This document shows positions 17,601-25,331 of a stretch of 32,237 bases of DNA, piece by piece. The notes below the pieces were generated by a model. The model did no database searches and was not told where the DNA came from. It was given only the letters and a program-made list of their open reading frames with translations. Source of the stretch: Myxococcales bacterium. GTDB taxonomy: Bacteria > Myxococcota_A > UBA9042. Within the stretch, counting starts at the first letter, position 1; the number at the start of each line of letters is the position of its first letter. The translations under genes were made by a program, and so were the position numbers. Location: contig CANLIC010000042.1 of the NCBI GenBank assembly GCA_947491025.1, positions 1 to 32,237 on the forward strand. Direction: 5' to 3'.

Positions 17601-17877
17601 GCTCTCCTTCTGGGTCTACATGGACACCGAGTCGGGAACCTCCTACGACGCGCTGCAAGTGTCCCTGCTCGAAGGCGGCCAGAAGCAGACCGTGTTCACC
17701 AAGACCGCCAGCGGGTTCAGCACCGGCAAGTGGTACGAGGTGAAGGTCGACACCAGCAGCAAGGCCGGAAAATCGGTCTCACTGGAGTTCGTGTTCGACA
17801 CCATCGACTCGGTCGCCAACGGCACCAAGGGCGTCTTCATCGACGACGTGAAGCTGACGGTGGCTTGCGGTGGCTAG
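14692..17877 (+). CDS. Large lipoprotein with CTDC-type Cys-rich repeats and three jelly-roll domains
   Basis: 1061 residues. GGAG at 14680-14683 supports ATG 14692. The signal peptide ends in VASC (Cys 24), a good lipobox. Residues 25-150 are an acidic Asp/Ala/Gly linker. A first Cys module (~157-205) precedes jelly-roll A (~230-393), whose end AYEGAYIDDV is typical of MAM/lectin-like domains of secreted proteins. Five CTDC modules follow (~395-558; e.g. CCASAVDCDDGKPCTLDLC), then jelly-roll B (~562-730, GIWVDDVKF), five more modules (~732-892) and jelly-roll C (~893-1061, GVFIDDVKL). The Cys modules match the spacing of the Dictyostelium CTDC repeat (Pfam Dicty_CTDC). A cell-surface adhesive or ligand-binding role is inferred. 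No protease or catalytic motif is seen. A paralogue follows 31 bases downstream. Confidence 0.9.
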   Translation: MKRNLPSHLTSLLLCFSLMGVASCGNDTPQAQPDTASDDTGGATDVAGTDSDVVAGDVDGSGGKDGDGKDGDGKDGQGSDVEDGAETTDPDADQDSSEAGGDAVDDVGADAVEDAAPDAVADAAPDAGDDANDAASDAVDGDTADAGTIPGKVSFHATACEKDGDCLIPCATSGLCKEGKCTYFAKSTMCLAPAGDGKVGCFPPGAKDEAQPCLSCNPAISNEQLSSLQTLLPINDANHGFEITDLTNGEGKLTWQLVTKRSVSGGQSLYFGDPVAFHYANDKKVHAAATTNPLKVPSFAGVKPTLSFWLFLDTEQSDGYDLLTVSSVDGETASALWKSDAIGGSTHKVWKLIHVDVSALAGKDVRFRFEFDSKDGFVNAYEGAYIDDVSLRTGCCGALSDCNDGNACTADSCGPGTASAGLPVCSHAPTADCCASAVDCDDGKPCTLDLCPKPGGACSHSQKPGCCASAADCDDKNACTIDHCPKAGSTCQHTDTCCKSDGECVSADSCLKGSCSGGECVYTSACCLKDGECDDFNPCTVDTCSSGKCKQTASTAAGCCSPQPYSATFSGDLDGWVSGAPIVGLSWYQAIFPHDLGDKKGDGAALMGTPGKDLVGIIGSSNYVTLTSPEITLPPAQELKLSFQVMFDLSLKSTLQTMNVYILHKGKQTTLGSTLTYAATGKDGWLPFQAETSSLAGQTFQVQLRGRIYGSGAGTTGKGIWVDDVKFEATCSPKSCVNSSACPSVSQCLSGICTDGTCGYVDSCCASDSDCVSANLCISSKCTSGKCAFTQTKGCCMGAGDCNDGNPCTTDVCPAPGQQCQAPTIPGCCLSSSECNDSNVCTDDTCIGNKCTNKNSCCKADSDCGDGETKCTTDTCSASGKCLHTPTGASGCCSPVPYLDDFEKGPGSWTFTNSAGATKGWQVVGNAAVSKSPLGALYYGDASAGNYNFGDSNGTAASPLFLVPAGYKSELSFWVYMDTESGTSYDALQVSLLEGGQKQTVFTKTASGFSTGKWYEVKVDTSSKAGKSVSLEFVFDTIDSVANGTKGVFIDDVKLTVACGG

Positions 17878-17908
17878 TCAGGATCGCGATCAGCGCAGGG
17901 GGCGAGGC

Positions 17909-20470
17909 GTGGCGACCAGAATGCAGCCGCGGCCCGACGCGGCCGCCACCGCGAGCAGCGTGAACGCCGCCGATGGGGTCCGCTCGCTTGGCGGAAGCGG
18001 CGCCTGGACAGGCTTTCTGGCGACATGCGGGCTGCTCGCCACCATCGCTTGCAGCGAAGACAACGTCGACAAGCCAGACGCTAAGCCAAGCGACGCCACG
18101 GCCGACGCCAGCCCGGACGCCAGCACCGACGATGTCGGTGACGTCGGCACCGACGCCGAGGACGGCGGCCAAGGCGATACCGACAGCAAAGACGATGACG
18201 CCGATGGCGGAGGCAGCGGGTCCGACACCGACGCCGCGGGCGCTGATGCCGACGCAGCGGGCGCCGACATCACCGGCGAAGACGGCGCGGGCGAAGACGC
18301 CGACGTGGGGCCCCAGTGCGTGACGGCGGCCGACTGCAAAGACAAAGTGACGCTGCTGGGTTGCCAGAGCGCGGCTTGTGAAGAAGGGGCCTGCAAGGCC
18401 GTGACCACCAACGGCAAATGCTGCGGCGACAGCGACTGCGAAGATGGCAACGAGTGCACCCAGGACGCCTGTGACACCTCGAAACAGGCCTGCCTGCAGA
18501 CACCGGTACCCAACTGCTGCAGTGGCAAGCTGACGCTGCTCAAGACGGGTTTCGAGACTGGGGTCGGCGACGTTCAGATCGCCACGGGCACCACCAACGG
18601 CAACGTCGGCTGGCAGGCCACGACCGCCCGCGCGCACAGCGGCGATCAAAGCCTCTACTTCGGCAACGCCTGTGCGAGCTACGACACCACGCAGACAACC
18701 GAGACCGGTTGTCTACCAGGCGCCGCCGCGGCCGCAGTCTCCGGTTCGGCGACCAGCAAGCCGATCGCTCTGCCCAAAGAGAAGTCGATCCAGCTGCACT
18801 TCTGGCTTTGGCTCGACAGCGAGCCGCCTTACAGCGAGACCTTGCCCAAGGGCATATGCAACACGCCCTGCGCCACCGGTAGCGCCTGCGTTGCGGTCAA
18901 CGGGGGCGGCCAGTGCCTGCCCGAGAAGGACGTGCTCAGCGTCATCGTTTTGCCCGAGGGCGGCGCACCGCTCAAGCTCTTCGACTCCACGCAGATCGGC
19001 AAGACCACCAAGGGCGGCTGGCAGCGCATCGTCCTCGACCTGGACTCCTTCCAGGGCAAGAACGTGCGCGTGCAATGGCAGTTCCAGACCATCTCTGGAT
19101 TCAAGAATGATTTCGAAGGGTTCTACATCGACGACGTGATGATGGAGACGATCTGCGCGGTGGAAGGCACCCTCTGCGGCGCGGCCACCAAGTGCAAAGA
19201 TGACGGCAACGTCTGCAGTGTCGACGACTGCACGCTGTACAGCAACGCGGCGAGCAAGGGCTTCTGCTTCCATGACACCAAAGTGGGCTGCTGCCTCATC
19301 GATGCCAATTGCAACGACGGCAAAGCGTGCACGGTCGACACCTGCAAGGCCGGCGTCTGCCAATACACGCCAGATTCCTCCAAGGCCGAGTGCTGCAAGC
19401 CCTCTGTCACGGCCAACCACGACTTCGACAGCGGCACGCTCACAGGCTTCAACTTCCTCAAGGGCAACTCGTCCGAGGTGGGCTGGAAGCTCGACCCCAA
19501 AGGCGGAAGCAAGGGCAGCCAGGCGCTGTTTTTCGGCAACGCGGCGCTGACCGATTACGCCGATCCAACCCTGCCGGCGGGCAAGGGACCCAAGGGCACC
19601 ATCTGTGCGCCGCCGACCAAGCTCAAGGTGGGCACGCTTTTCAACCTGTTGACGTTCCAGCTGCAGATGGAGACGGAGTGGAGCTACCTGCCCAAAGGCG
19701 CCTACAAGAACCCGCCGCTGGCTGGACAGCCCAAGTTCGACCACCTGGAGGTTGGCGTACGCGAAGAAGGCATCGGCAGCACCGAGATCAAGCAGCTGTG
19801 GTCGAGCGACATCATCGCGGGCAGCACCGAGGGCAAATGGCTCGAGGTCACCGTCGCGCTCGACGCCTGGCAAGGCAAGGAGATCTCGGTCTGCTTGACC
19901 TTTGATGCCGGCGATGACCAGGTCAACGACCGGGCCGGCGTGCGCATCGACGAGTTGCTGGTCAAGGTCGCCTGCAGCAAGCCGGAGTGCCTGGTCGACA
20001 ACGACTGTGGCGGCCTGTCTTGCGCGGCGTGCCAGGTCCCTAGCTGCACCAATGGCGTCTGCGGCTGCCAGAAGGTGTCCGGCTGCTGCATCGGCAACAG
20101 CGACTGCGACGACGGCAACCCCTGCACCAACGACAGCTGCAAGGACAGCGTTTGCGCTCACGAAACGGTCGCCGACTGCTGCAAGGCCGACAGCCAGTGC
20201 AAGAGCGGCGACATCTGTCAGCAGCCCATCTGCGACCTGACCACCAAGCAGTGCAAGACGACGCCGGTGGCCAACTGCTGCAAGATCGACAAGGACTGCG
20301 ACAAAGAGCTGCTCTGCGTAATCCCCAAGTGCACCGCGAACCAGTGCGTCGACCAGCCCATCGCTGGCTGCTGCAAGGCAGACATCGAGTGCGATGACGG
20401 CAAGAAGTGCACCGAGGACCTCTGCATCGATCTCAAGTGCACGAGCACGCCCAAGCCCGGTTGCAACTAG
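17909..20470 (+). CDS. Paralogous lipoprotein with CTDC-type repeats and two jelly-roll domains
   Basis: 853 residues from GTG 17909, with AGGGGG at 17897-17902 six bases upstream. GTG 17870 (overlapping the previous stop) and ATG 17921 are alternatives. A hydrophobic run ends in LLATIAC (Cys 48), an acceptable but not ideal lipobox. An acidic Asp/Ala linker covers ~50-140. Two Cys modules lead to jelly-roll A (~204-419), which has an inserted Cys-containing loop (ICNTPCATGSAC) and ends in GFYIDDVMM. Two modules follow, then jelly-roll B (~494-690, AGVRIDELLV) and finally five Cys modules to the C-terminus (e.g. CCIGNSDCDDGNPCTNDSC). The architecture parallels the upstream protein but with fewer domains and a Cys-rich end, so the pair looks like an old tandem duplication with domain loss or gain. 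Surface location is inferred. Confidence 0.88.
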   Translation: MATRMQPRPDAAATASSVNAADGVRSLGGSGAWTGFLATCGLLATIACSEDNVDKPDAKPSDATADASPDASTDDVGDVGTDAEDGGQGDTDSKDDDADGGGSGSDTDAAGADADAAGADITGEDGAGEDADVGPQCVTAADCKDKVTLLGCQSAACEEGACKAVTTNGKCCGDSDCEDGNECTQDACDTSKQACLQTPVPNCCSGKLTLLKTGFETGVGDVQIATGTTNGNVGWQATTARAHSGDQSLYFGNACASYDTTQTTETGCLPGAAAAAVSGSATSKPIALPKEKSIQLHFWLWLDSEPPYSETLPKGICNTPCATGSACVAVNGGGQCLPEKDVLSVIVLPEGGAPLKLFDSTQIGKTTKGGWQRIVLDLDSFQGKNVRVQWQFQTISGFKNDFEGFYIDDVMMETICAVEGTLCGAATKCKDDGNVCSVDDCTLYSNAASKGFCFHDTKVGCCLIDANCNDGKACTVDTCKAGVCQYTPDSSKAECCKPSVTANHDFDSGTLTGFNFLKGNSSEVGWKLDPKGGSKGSQALFFGNAALTDYADPTLPAGKGPKGTICAPPTKLKVGTLFNLLTFQLQMETEWSYLPKGAYKNPPLAGQPKFDHLEVGVREEGIGSTEIKQLWSSDIIAGSTEGKWLEVTVALDAWQGKEISVCLTFDAGDDQVNDRAGVRIDELLVKVACSKPECLVDNDCGGLSCAACQVPSCTNGVCGCQKVSGCCIGNSDCDDGNPCTNDSCKDSVCAHETVADCCKADSQCKSGDICQQPICDLTTKQCKTTPVANCCKIDKDCDKELLCVIPKCTANQCVDQPIAGCCKADIECDDGKKCTEDLCIDLKCTSTPKPGCN

Positions 20471-20524
20471 CGGCGCGCCAACCCGCGGCCGCGGAACGTC
20501 TGGCCGGGCGACGAGGGCGCTTTC

Positions 20525-20552
20525 TTGGCCTCGCGTGGGCGTATGCTACGAT
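20525..20552 (+). promoter_or_regulatory. Possible promoter upstream of the PEGA lipoprotein
   Basis: TTGGCC (20525-20530), 16 bases, TACGAT (20547-20552), in the 191-base gap after the second CTDC gene. Both elements are partial matches. The resulting leader to ATG 20662 would be about 100 bases. Confidence 0.3.
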
Positions 20553-20661
20553 CCATGTCGGCGCCGGAATGGGCCCGTCTTCGTTGACGAGGTTCAGACG
20601 GCTCCCGTAGGCTGCAAACAAGCAGCGCGCCCCGTCGCTGCCTGCCGATGGCGATCCCCAG

Positions 20662-21975
20662 ATGCCCCTGTTGTTCCAACTTGCGCTCCATGATGCGGTC
20701 TCCGGCCAGGCGCCGGGGTCTGCGCTGCTACGCCGGGCGTTGGGGTGGACGCTTGCGCTGACGTTGGGGCTGCTGAGCGGCTGCGGCCCCGCTGCGACCG
20801 CACCGGTCCGTTTTCGGCCGCCGCCTGAAGTCGACGCCATCGACCAGCTTCGCGCCTCTATCGCCCACGCCTCCTACGCCCGAGTCGCGATGCGTGCCAA
20901 TGAGCCGCGCGAGGCGTACGCCGCCATGCGGGCCGCCCTGCGTTTGCAGCCAGACGCCGAGCGCTACGCGGACGCCGCGCGCATCGCAGAGGCCGGCGGG
21001 CTGATGGGCGAGGCGACGGACTGCTGGCAAGCTGCCGCCCGCTATAGCCTCGACAGGGCAGCGCGCGACCGCCACCTTCAGGAGGCCGATCGGACCACGG
21101 CGCTCATCCGGCCTGGCACGGTGCGCGTGGGCCTGGTGGTTCAGCCTGCTGGCAGCCGGGTCGAGCTTCGGCAAGAGGGCGCAGCCGACTCACGGCCCGT
21201 ACTCGGCGACGAGGTCGTGTGGCTCGAACCGGGCGCCTGGCAAATCGAAGATCCGGAGTCGAGTTCGCCTGCGCCACTTCGCCGCTTCGTGGCGGGTGCA
21301 GCGGGGCCGCAGATCGTGGCTGTGCTGGTGGAGCGCCGGGGCGAAGATCCAGAGGCGGCCGAGATCGAGCGCCGACGGCGGCTCGCAGGCGACCCCGGCG
21401 CGATCGCGCGTCAGGGTGCGAGCGGCGACGGCAAGACCGCCGACGGCAAAACAGGCACTGGCAAGACCGGCGATGGCAAAACAGGCACCGGCAAGACCGG
21501 CGACGGCAAGACAGGCACCGGCAAGACCGGCGATCCCCGAGGCGTGGCCAAGGGCGACGATGAGCCGCCGCCCGAGAAGCCGCTGCCAAGGCCGGCAGGT
21601 CCGTCTTCCGTGCACCGCTGGGCACCTTACGTGGTGGCTGGCCTCGGTGCGGCCGCCGCTGGCGCCGGTGGCTATTTTGGCTGGCTGGCTTGGCAGAATG
21701 TGCAAATCGCCAACGATCTCAACCCGGCGGACGCGAAGTACGACAAGAACCTCGCGACCTACGGCGCCGCAGCGCGGGACAACGCGAAACTGGCCAATAT
21801 CGCCTTCGCCGCCGGCGGCGCGCTCGTCGCTGGCGGGGCAACCTGGCTGTTGCTGCGACCCGCGCCGCGGTCTTCGGTGATGCTCGACGCGGCTGCCGGC
21901 CCGGAAGCGGTCAACGCGCCGAAGTGGCAGCTGCTTTGGTCGGGACGCCAGGTCGGCCTCGCGTGGGTGTTCTGA
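20662..21975 (+). CDS. PEGA-type lipoprotein with GxGKT pentapeptide tract and two C-terminal membrane segments
   Basis: 437 residues from ATG 20662; the ribosome site is weak. Signal peptide LGWTLALTLGLLSGC gives a strong lipobox (Cys 41). Residues ~53-145 are helical and Ala/Arg-rich, like a TPR-type pair (YAAMRAALRLQPDAERYADAARIAEAGG). Residues ~152-225 form a PEGA-like beta domain (TVRVGLVVQPAGSRVEL). Seven pentapeptides of the form GxGKT fill 255-289. Two hydrophobic segments near 322-345 and 378-398 could cross the inner membrane, separated by a short charged loop. This layout (lipobox, TPR/PEGA, linker, two membrane helices) recurs in myxobacterial envelope proteins; the function is not known. 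Its TGA touches ATG 21975, the upstream of two candidate starts of the next gene. Confidence 0.82.
   Translation: MPLLFQLALHDAVSGQAPGSALLRRALGWTLALTLGLLSGCGPAATAPVRFRPPPEVDAIDQLRASIAHASYARVAMRANEPREAYAAMRAALRLQPDAERYADAARIAEAGGLMGEATDCWQAAARYSLDRAARDRHLQEADRTTALIRPGTVRVGLVVQPAGSRVELRQEGAADSRPVLGDEVVWLEPGAWQIEDPESSSPAPLRRFVAGAAGPQIVAVLVERRGEDPEAAEIERRRRLAGDPGAIARQGASGDGKTADGKTGTGKTGDGKTGTGKTGDGKTGTGKTGDPRGVAKGDDEPPPEKPLPRPAGPSSVHRWAPYVVAGLGAAAAGAGGYFGWLAWQNVQIANDLNPADAKYDKNLATYGAAARDNAKLANIAFAAGGALVAGGATWLLLRPAPRSSVMLDAAAGPEAVNAPKWQLLWSGRQVGLAWVF
21424..21528 (+). repeat. In-frame tandem repeat encoding seven GxGKT pentapeptides
   Basis: Seven 15-base units (or about three and a half 30-base units alternating GTGKT and GDGKT) lie in the linker of the PEGA-type lipoprotein. 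Units differ by only a few bases, which indicates recent slippage or expansion. The peptide resembles a P-loop by composition only. Confidence 0.9.
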
Positions 21976-22010
21976 TGAAACGTCACGATACGCTCGCAGG
22001 AGTGCATGAG

Positions 22011-25000
22011 ATGCTTGATTTTTCCAGCGCGCGCACCGCCCCCGGTGGCAGCGCGGCTGCGGCTGCCTGGCCGATTCTTCGTCTGCTCATCGTCCTGCTG
22101 GTGGCGAGCGCCCTCTCGGGCTGTTTCGTCAGCATCGAGGACAAGAAGGGCGGCGGCGTCGACCCTTGCGATCCCAACCCCTGCACCACGCGCGGCGTGT
22201 GCGGCGGCTGGTCGGCGAAGTGCACCGTGACCAAAGGCGCGGCGGTCTGCTCCGAGTGGAAGCCCAAGGCCGGCACCGCCAAGCAGCCGGACAGCTATGA
22301 GGCGACCGAGGCCAGCTGCGACGGCCTCGACAACGACTGCGATGGTCTCACCGATGAGGCCGTGAAAGCGCCCGCCGATGCTTGCCCGTCCGTCGGAGCC
22401 TGCGCAGGCGCCACGATCGGCGCGTCGTGCGTCGGCGGCGACTGGCTCTGCGATCCGGCTGCGCTGCCTGACTTCCAGGTCACCGAGACCCGGTGCGACG
22501 GCAAGGACAACGACTGCGATGGCCAGACCGACGAGGACGCACTGGCGGCCGTGACCGACTGCAAGCGCAGCGGCGTCTGCGCTCAGCTCGCAGCTCCCTT
22601 GTGCGAAGCCGGCGCCTGGAATTGCCACTACGACAAGGCGAGCGACTACGAGCCTTCAGAGCTAAGCTGCGACGGCAAGGACAACGACTGCGATGGGTTC
22701 GCAGACGTGAATCTGACGCCAACGGCGCTGCCAGGTGGCGGAACCTGCCCAGCGGCCGGGGTCTGCGGCGGCAAGGTGCAGATCGCCTGCGTCGCCGGCG
22801 TTCCGGCCTGCGCTGTGGGCCAGATCGCAGGATACGAGCTCTTTGAGACGCTCTGCGACGGCAAGGACAACGACTGCGACGGTCAGATCGACAACGTCCA
22901 CGGGACGCCGGCGCCACTGTGGGACGGGGACATCGCCGCGTGCGCCACCCAGGGTGTCTGCAAGGGAGCCACCGCTGGCTCTATCACGCGCCGCTGCAAG
23001 GCCGGCGCGTGGAACTGCGACTACGCCGCGGTGCTGGCCTACCAGACGACCGAGACGATGTGCGACGGCAAAGACAACGACTGCGATGGGCAGATCGACG
23101 AGCAACTGCCCGCACCCACCCCCTCGCCTTGCAGCGCTGCTGGCGTCTGCAAGGCGGCCGCGCCGGTCTGCGGCGGCGGCGCTTGGACCTGCGACGCGCT
23201 CAGCCTGGCGGCTGCCGGCTACGAGGCCGTCGAGCGCACCTGCGACGGCAAGGACAACGACTGCGACGGTCAGACCGACGAGAGCGCTGACGCCGCCTCC
23301 AACGGCTGCGCGAGCAAGGGCGTCTGCGGCCTCGGCGTGCAGGTCAGCTGTGCTGGCGGCAAGCCGACCTGCGACTACAGCAGCGTTGCGTTCTACGAAG
23401 CGACGACCGAGACGACCTGCGATGGCAAGGACAACGACTGCGATGGCCAGACCGACGAGCAGGCCGAGCTCGCCGTCGCCAAGTCCGGCTGCGGCGTGGG
23501 CGTCTGCGAGGGCGTCGCCACCGCGACCTGCAGTTCGGGCGCCTGGCTCTGCAAGGTGGCCGGCGTGCAGGACTTTGAGCAGAGTGAAACGAGCTGCGAC
23601 GGCAAGGACAACGACTGCGACGGCCTGACCGACGAAGGTCTCGGCCAGAAGGCACTCGCCGGCTGCAAAAAGGTCGGCGTCTGCAGCGCTGGTGCCGTCG
23701 CGGCCTGCGTCGGCGGCCAGTCGGTCTGCGCCTACCAGTCGCCGGACTTCCAGGGCGCCGAGACGGCGTGTGACGGCAAGGACAACGACTGCGACGGCCT
23801 CACCGATCCCGGACTCTGCGGGGCGCTGCAGAGCTGCCAAGACGAGACCGCCTGCAAGTCCGGCGGCTGCACGGCGGTGCTCGGCACCAGCAACAAGGTC
23901 TGCAGCGCGACGCCCGGCCAGTGTGCCCGCCTCGACGCCGCCGGCAAGGCGGCGCTCGCCGACAGCGGCGTCACCGTCTGCGCAGACGAGGCTTCGACTC
24001 TGACTTGCAATGGCGGCAGCTTTGGCACCCCGAAGGCCTGCCCGACCGACAAGCCGGCGTGCGAGGGCGGCGTCTGCAAGCTGTGCATCGGCGGCCAGAC
24101 CCGCTGTGATCCCGCGGACAAAGCCGGCATCTTGCTCTGCGCAGCCGATGGGGCCAGCCAGACCAAGGGTACGCCATGCGCGACTGGCCGCTGCGCCGGC
24201 AACGGCATCTGCGTCATCGATGGGGCGCTCACGGTGTCGACCGCGACGAGCGAAGACAGCCAGCGCACGGCCGCGGTCGCTGTCGGCGACGGCTTCGCAG
24301 TGGCCTGGTTCGCGTCACAGGCGTTCAGCGACGTGGTGCGCGTGCGCGTCTTCGACGCCACCGGCAAAGGCGGCAACGCCCTGACCGCGCAGAGCGCCAG
24401 CACACCCCACGCTGCGTCACGCATCGCCTTGTCGCCGCTCGGCACCGGCTTCGCGGTGGCGTGGCATAGCACGGGGAACCTGGCCAAGGTGTACGTCCGC
24501 GCCTTCACCAGCGCTGGCAACGCGGTGGCCAACGACAGCGGAATCGGCGGCACCCCCTCGGCAGCCCAAACCCAGCCAGCGCTGGCGGGCGACGCCAAGG
24601 GCGGCGTTGTGGTCTGGGCCGACGACGATACCGGCGTCAGGTCGATTCGCGGCCAACGGCTGGCCACGGACGGCGCGCTGGTTGGATCGAACATCGCCAT
24701 CTCGCCCGCAAAGGGCAGCGGCATCATCGGCGCCGGCGGCACGGTGACGTCTCCGGCCGTGGCGCGCCTGGCCGACGGCAGCTTTGTGGTCGCGTGGTCG
24801 CGGAGCGGCGGCGACGACGGCCAGGACGGCATCTACTGGCGCAAGGTGGCCGCTGACGACACCCTCTCTGCGCCGCAGCGGCTGAGTGCCGAGGGCAAGT
24901 CGGGCGATCAGGTGGCGCTGGCAGCCAACAGCAAGGGCACGCACCTCGTCGTCTGGCGCCAGATTGAAGCCAGCGATAGCGGCGATATCGTTGGGGTTCG

Positions 25001-25331
25001 CCTCGACTCCGGCGGCAATGTCGGCTACGGCCCGCAGGCCCTCAACGCCACCACCAGCGGCGGCCAGAGCCAGCCGGCGGTGACGGCGGGCGTCGATCGC
25101 TTCATCGTCACGTGGAGCAGCGCCACCTCGGATGGCGGCGATGTGCTCGGCCGCGATCTGCTCGACGGCGGGACCTTCTCGTCGTCGGTCGACGTCGGGC
25201 AGGTGACCCCGGCCACAGGTCTGCAGGGCGACTCGGCGCTGGTGGCCTGGGCCGACGGTCGTGTCGCGGCGCTCTGGCGTAGTCGTGCCGAGGGCGGCGC
25301 CAAGGGCGCGATCTTGGGGGTGTTCCGGTGA
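22011..25331 (+). CDS. Giant lipoprotein with nine MopE-type motifs and a propeller-like C-terminus
   Basis: 1106 residues. ATG 22011 is chosen because AGGAG (21998-22002) stands eight bases before it; ATG 21975, overlapping the previous stop, would add 12 residues. The signal peptide ends in ASALSGC (Cys 38, strong lipobox). Residues ~103-600 carry nine copies of the motif CDGKDNDCDGQTDE, one every 58-69 residues, each with a linker holding about four further Cys. This is the MopE-type putative metal-binding motif (Pfam Cu-binding_MopE). Residues ~600-737 are Cys-rich without the motif. From ~742 the protein is Cys-free with repeated FAVAW/VVAW strands about 45-55 residues apart, like a beta-propeller. 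A calcium- or copper-binding surface role is inferred from family features. The stop overlaps the mpl start (GTGA). Confidence 0.9.
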   Translation: MLDFSSARTAPGGSAAAAAWPILRLLIVLLVASALSGCFVSIEDKKGGGVDPCDPNPCTTRGVCGGWSAKCTVTKGAAVCSEWKPKAGTAKQPDSYEATEASCDGLDNDCDGLTDEAVKAPADACPSVGACAGATIGASCVGGDWLCDPAALPDFQVTETRCDGKDNDCDGQTDEDALAAVTDCKRSGVCAQLAAPLCEAGAWNCHYDKASDYEPSELSCDGKDNDCDGFADVNLTPTALPGGGTCPAAGVCGGKVQIACVAGVPACAVGQIAGYELFETLCDGKDNDCDGQIDNVHGTPAPLWDGDIAACATQGVCKGATAGSITRRCKAGAWNCDYAAVLAYQTTETMCDGKDNDCDGQIDEQLPAPTPSPCSAAGVCKAAAPVCGGGAWTCDALSLAAAGYEAVERTCDGKDNDCDGQTDESADAASNGCASKGVCGLGVQVSCAGGKPTCDYSSVAFYEATTETTCDGKDNDCDGQTDEQAELAVAKSGCGVGVCEGVATATCSSGAWLCKVAGVQDFEQSETSCDGKDNDCDGLTDEGLGQKALAGCKKVGVCSAGAVAACVGGQSVCAYQSPDFQGAETACDGKDNDCDGLTDPGLCGALQSCQDETACKSGGCTAVLGTSNKVCSATPGQCARLDAAGKAALADSGVTVCADEASTLTCNGGSFGTPKACPTDKPACEGGVCKLCIGGQTRCDPADKAGILLCAADGASQTKGTPCATGRCAGNGICVIDGALTVSTATSEDSQRTAAVAVGDGFAVAWFASQAFSDVVRVRVFDATGKGGNALTAQSASTPHAASRIALSPLGTGFAVAWHSTGNLAKVYVRAFTSAGNAVANDSGIGGTPSAAQTQPALAGDAKGGVVVWADDDTGVRSIRGQRLATDGALVGSNIAISPAKGSGIIGAGGTVTSPAVARLADGSFVVAWSRSGGDDGQDGIYWRKVAADDTLSAPQRLSAEGKSGDQVALAANSKGTHLVVWRQIEASDSGDIVGVRLDSGGNVGYGPQALNATTSGGQSQPAVTAGVDRFIVTWSSATSDGGDVLGRDLLDGGTFSSSVDVGQVTPATGLQGDSALVAWADGRVAALWRSRAEGGAKGAILGVFR
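22317..23810 (+). repeat. Array of nine MopE-type repeats
   Basis: Motif copies begin at 22317, 22494, 22668, 22854, 23061, 23241, 23418, 23595 and 23769. The 26 bases coding for the first half of the motif are nearly identical in copies 2-9, while the linkers have diverged. Copies 3 and 4 have lost the final Glu and copy 9 reads LTDPG. Confidence 0.92.

Noticed and set aside
20483..20494. Perfect 12-base palindrome CCGCGGCCGCGG after the second CTDC gene
   Set aside because: Such GC palindromes arise easily at this base composition, and there is no loop or T-run to make a terminator.
21424..21528. Repeated GKT as nucleotide-binding P-loops
   Set aside because: The pentapeptide tract lacks the surrounding strand-loop-helix and is a low-complexity linker in an exported protein.
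22317..23810. Regularly spaced repeats considered as a CRISPR array
   Set aside because: Repeats are in frame, spaced 174-207 bases and encode a known motif; no cas genes are near.
22662..23840. Minus-strand frame with regular VAVVVLAVA repeats, like a membrane protein
   Set aside because: The repeats are the reverse complement of the MopE motif codons; an artefact of the plus-strand array.
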